From Clostridiales bacterium (GTDB lineage: Bacteria > Bacillota > Clostridia > Saccharofermentanales > Saccharofermentanaceae), in assembly GCA_017612755.1 (NCBI GenBank), contig JAGAFH010000021.1, positions 1 through 9,536 of the forward strand: 9,536 bases of DNA, read 5' to 3'. This document shows positions 7,330-9,536 of the stretch, in pieces. Position numbers and translations under genes: made by a program. The notes beneath the pieces are model-generated. The model was not told the DNA's origin and made no database searches. It saw only the letters and a program-made list of their open reading frames with translations. Position 1 is the stretch's first letter; each line of letters opens with the position of its first letter.

Positions 7330-8101
7330 ATTCTGTAAACCTTCTGACAGAAATACATCTGCCCTCATCATCAAGTTCGGCGATAATGCCGTTTATGGAA
7401 GCATCACCTTCTGCAGGATCATACCTGGCAGGGAGCTTATCCTTAAGTCTCTTTATTGAAGTTTCGATATCCATTCCAAGAACGGAATCGGTAACGCCGG
7501 TCATTCCCGCATCAGTAATATAACCGGTGCCGTGCTCAAGCACCTTGTTGTCAGCTGTCTGTACATGGGTGTGGGTGCCGACTACCAAAGAGGCCCTTCC
7601 GTCAAGATAAAAGCCCATGGCTTTCTTTTCACTGGTGGCCTCTGCATGAAAATCGACGATAATATGCCTGATGCCCTGTTCCCTGATCTTTCCGATAAGA
7701 TCATCAGCTTTTGTGAAAGGATCCTCCGCAAAAGGAGTCATCTCCACCTGACCGAGAAGATTGATAACGGCAGTCTTTATGCCCTTTTTCTCTACATAAA
7801 CGATATCGGGGCCCGGCCAGGAACCGCTTACATTGGAGGGCTTTACCACATTTTCATGCTTTGATATCTGGGAGATGAATTCATAATTGGAAAAGGCGTG
7901 GTTTCCCAAAGTGACCACATCAACACCACACTTTGTGATCTCATCGATTATCCTGGTGGATACGCCGAGACCGTGGGCGCTGTTTTCGGCATTGGCGATA
8001 CACAGATCTATCTCATTTGAAGACAGAAAAGATGAAAGGGCTTTGGTTACCGCCCTTCTCCCCGGTGCCGCAACTATATCTCCGATAAAGCAGACCTTCA
8101 A
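7322..8101 (-). CDS. ymdB: YmdB-family metallophosphoesterase (2',3'-cyclic nucleotide phosphodiesterase)
   Basis: Members of this family (TIGR00282, YmdB) are binuclear metal phosphodiesterases; in Bacillus YmdB hydrolyses 2',3'-cyclic nucleotides and affects biofilm and motility decisions. The 259-residue product is of normal length. Every metal or active-site position is present: D8 (FIGDIV), E39-N40 (NAEN), N67-H68 (LGNHAF), H152 (VDFHAEATSEK), H177 and H179 (GTHTHVQTAD). The start is a TTG with a very good Shine-Dalgarno AGGGGAG (8115-8109) seven bases upstream. This is the first gene of the downstream unit, separated from pnp by a terminator and a probable promoter. In Bacillus ymdB follows rny (RNase Y); here pnp, another RNA-turnover gene, lies upstream. 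The stop overlaps the lspA start. Confidence 0.93.
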   Translation of the reverse strand: MKVCFIGDIVAAPGRRAVTKALSSFLSSNEIDLCIANAENSAHGLGVSTRIIDEITKCGVDVVTLGNHAFSNYEFISQISKHENVVKPSNVSGSWPGPDIVYVEKKGIKTAVINLLGQVEMTPFAEDPFTKADDLIGKIREQGIRHIIVDFHAEATSEKKAMGFYLDGRASLVVGTHTHVQTADNKVLEHGTGYITDAGMTGVTDSVLGMDIETSIKRLKDKLPARYDPAEGDASINGIIAELDDEGRCISVRRFTEYE

Positions 8102-8108
8102 TATATCT

Positions 8109-8115
8109 CTCCCCT
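8109..8115 (-). promoter_or_regulatory. Ribosome binding site of ymdB (supports TTG start)
   Basis: AGGGGAG on the - strand lies seven bases before the TTG at 8101-8099. Its strength supports this non-ATG start; the next in-frame ATG lies deep inside the conserved fold. Confidence 0.75.
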
Positions 8116-8121
8116 ATTAAT

Positions 8122-8151
8122 AATATAAATAGCAGAGTGATTTTATCACAA
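8122..8151 (-). promoter_or_regulatory. Probable sigma-A-type promoter for the ymdB–recO unit
   Basis: On the - strand TTGTGA (8151-8146) and TATATT (8127-8122) are separated by 18 bases in an AT-rich stretch just after the pnp terminator. Transcription would start near 8115, giving a leader of only about 15 bases that begins at or next to the ribosome binding site. The hexamers are near but not equal to consensus (TTGACA, TATAAT). A shifted -10 (TATTAT at 8125-8120) is possible but would need a 20-base spacer. Confidence 0.45.
8137..8149. repeat. Short inverted repeat overlapping the putative -35 box
   Basis: GTGAT-AAA-ATCAC on the - strand is a perfect 5-base inverted repeat with a 3-base spacer. 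It overlaps the putative -35 hexamer and the first part of the spacer of the ymdB promoter. Such a position would suit an operator, but the repeat is short and could arise by chance in AT-rich DNA. Confidence 0.35.
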
Positions 8152-8156
8152 GAAGA

Positions 8157-8204
8157 GCATAAATCAAAATCAGGGCGTCCCATCCTTTGATGAAACGCCC
8201 TGAT
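8157..8204 (-). terminator. Rho-independent terminator of pnp
   Basis: Starting 24 bases after the pnp stop, the - strand forms ATCAGGGCGT…ACGCCCTGAT (8204-8195 with 8178-8169), a perfect 10-base-pair stem. It extends inward by two G·U pairs and CATC/GATG to an AAAG tetraloop, 16 pairs in total. The two wobble pairs are mismatches if read on the + strand, so the hairpin is oriented for the - strand transcript. A broken T-tract (TTTTGATTT) follows. It separates pnp from ymdB. Confidence 0.88.
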
Positions 8205-8228
8205 GATCTTTAAAGTCAGAAATGATTA

Positions 8229-9536
8229 TCAGAATTCGATCCTTCTGCCCTTGCGGTTGGAATCGTCGTCTGAGTCGTTGTTGTGCCTTCTCTCGCGGTT
8301 TCCGTTAAATCCGCCTCTTCTCTCGCGGTTAGGACGGTTTTCGCGCTTTCTGGGCTCTTCCTCAACATAACCCTCAGGCTTGGGAAGTGTATCCCTGATG
8401 GAAAGGTTAAGTCTTCCCTGGGAATCGATCTCGATAAGCTTAACTCTTACCTTATCACCCTCGTGAAGGACATCTTCAACCTTCTCGACTCTGTTCCAGG
8501 CAAGCTTGCTGATGTGTACGAGACCTTCCTTTCCGGGAAGGAACTCAACAAATGCACCGAAGTCCATAAGTCTTGTAACTACGCCGTCAAACTCCTGTCC
8601 AACCTCGGGATCAGCGATGATGCCATTGATGATCTGCTGAGCCTTAGCTGCAGCCTCAAGATCAGGTGTGGAGATATAGAGCTGTCCGTCATCATTGATG
8701 TTGATGTCTGCGCCTGTGTCAGCGATGATCTTGTTGATGACCTTTCCGCCGGAACCGATGACCTCACGGATCTTGTCAACAGGGATCTGCATGGAGATGA
8801 TCCTGGGAGCATACTTGGAAAGCTCTGCCCTGGGCTCGGAGATCCTGGGAAGGATGATGTCGTTGATGATCTGGAGACGGCCCTTGTGAGTCATCTCGAA
8901 AGCAGCCTTGATGATATCCAGGGAAAGACCTTCTACCTTGATATCGACCTGGATGGATGTGATACCTTCTGTTGTACCGGCTACCTTGAAGTCCATGTCA
9001 CCGAAGAAGTCTTCGATGCCCTGGATATCCATGAATACCAGGAAGTCCTGATCATTTTCTTCGTTAACGATAAGTCCGGAAGATATACCTGCAACAGGTC
9101 TCTTGATAGGTACGCCGGCATCCATAAGGGAAAGTGTGGAAGCACAGACAGAACCCTGGGATGTAGAACCGTTACTCATGGTGATCTCGGAAACTGTTCT
9201 GATAGCGTAAGGGAACTCCTCCTCTGAAGGAAGAACAGGGATAAGGGATCTCTCGGCAAGAGCACCGTGACCGATCTCACGACGTCCGGGAGATCTTGTA
9301 GCCTTAGCCTCACCTACGGAGTATCCGGGGAAGTTGTAGTGATGGATATATCTCTTGGATGTCTGCTCATCAAGTCCCTCCAGCTTCTGTGCATCAGCAA
9401 GAGGAGCAAGAGTACAGATATTCATAACCTGTGTCTGGCCTCTCTGGAAGAAAGAAGAACCGTGAACTCTGGGAAGGACTCCTACATCACAGGAAAGAGG
9501 CCTGATCTCATCAAGTCTTCTGCCGTCAACACGGAC
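8229..9536 (-). CDS. pnp: Polyribonucleotide nucleotidyltransferase (PNPase), C-terminal part
   Basis: PNPase degrades RNA 3' to 5' by phosphorolysis and is a core mRNA-turnover enzyme. The frame is open to the window edge; 435 residues are visible of roughly 700, and the start lies beyond base 9536. Visible order: second RNase PH domain beginning [18 protein letters not shown], with [23 protein letters not shown] and DMDFKVAGT (about 1-235); KH domain with [12 protein letters not shown] (about 259-270); S1 domain with [19 protein letters not shown] (about 320-338); then a 51-residue low-complexity tail rich in R, N, E, D and G, containing RRGGFNGN. The ATG at 9425 is internal, since conserved sequence continues through it. 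The gene ends in TGA and is followed by a strong terminator, so it is the end of its own transcription unit. Confidence 0.96.
   Translation of the reverse strand, partial: VRVDGRRLDEIRPLSCDVGVLPRVHGSSFFQRGQTQVMNICTLAPLADAQKLEGLDEQTSKRYIHHYNFPGYSVGEAKATRSPGRREIGHGALAERSLIPVLPSEEEFPYAIRTVSEITMSNGSTSQGSVCASTLSLMDAGVPIKRPVAGISSGLIVNEENDQDFLVFMDIQGIEDFFGDMDFKVAGTTEGITSIQVDIKVEGLSLDIIKAAFEMTHKGRLQIINDIILPRISEPRAELSKYAPRIISMQIPVDKIREVIGSGGKVINKIIADTGADININDDGQLYISTPDLEAAAKAQQIINGIIADPEVGQEFDGVVTRLMDFGAFVEFLPGKEGLVHISKLAWNRVEKVEDVLHEGDKVRVKLIEIDSQGRLNLSIRDTLPKPEGYVEEEPRKRENRPNRERRGGFNGNRERRHNNDSDDDSNRKGRRIEF

Noticed and set aside
7327..7374. Longer lspA starting at 7374
   Set aside because: The extra 15 residues are charged and unconserved; the ATG at 7329 has a usable ribosome binding site and an 8-base overlap typical of this operon.
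8137..8149. CRP-type operator (TGTGA…TCACA)
   Set aside because: The half-sites are spaced by five bases and not six, only one side matches fully, and a CRP site of this kind is not expected in Clostridia; kept only as an unassigned inverted repeat.
8283..9227. A 314-codon open frame on the + strand opposite pnp
   Set aside because: It lies wholly antisense to the well-conserved PNPase KH/S1/RNase PH coding sequence, has low-complexity L/S/D content and resembles no family. It is an effect of codon bias on the opposite strand.

Overview
The window is chromosomal housekeeping DNA from a low-to-mid-GC member of the Clostridia. A Lachnospiraceae-like organism is my best guess. I infer this from the gene order phoH–pgpH–ybeY–era–recO, the Firmicutes-type 7TM-HD protein PgpH, a YmdB-family phosphodiesterase, the HSxLHLxGYDH form of the YbeY motif, and strong purine-rich Shine-Dalgarno sites. 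No phage, insertion sequence, CRISPR array, tRNA or rRNA is visible.

Layout: positions 1-663 (+ strand) hold the 3' end of a DinG/XPD-type helicase gene. Everything else is transcribed from the - strand. Reading in that direction, the window opens with the 3' two thirds of pnp (9536-8229), followed by a strong intrinsic terminator (8204-8169) and a short intergenic stretch with a probable promoter. Next comes a tightly packed, apparently single transcription unit: ymdB, lspA, rluD, phoH, pgpH, ybeY-era, recO. Neighbouring genes in it overlap by 8-26 bases or are separated by 2-11 bases, and I see no terminator inside it. The last gene, recO, converges on the helicase gene; the two stop codons share the palindrome CTAG.

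The unit mixes RNA and ribosome maturation (RluD, YbeY, Era, PhoH), signalling-nucleotide turnover (YmdB, PgpH as c-di-AMP phosphodiesterase), lipoprotein processing (LspA) and recombinational repair (RecO).

The most unusual point is ybeY-era. The YbeY nuclease and the Era GTPase are encoded as one continuous reading frame, with no separate era start evident at the junction. The frame is also broken by an in-phase TAA after codon 42 of YbeY; the homologous reading frame resumes immediately after it. This may be a sequencing or assembly error, a real nonsense mutation, or recoding, and it needs checking. Apart from this locus the window looks like ordinary core genome, and I do not see an unknown defence, mobile or biosynthetic system.
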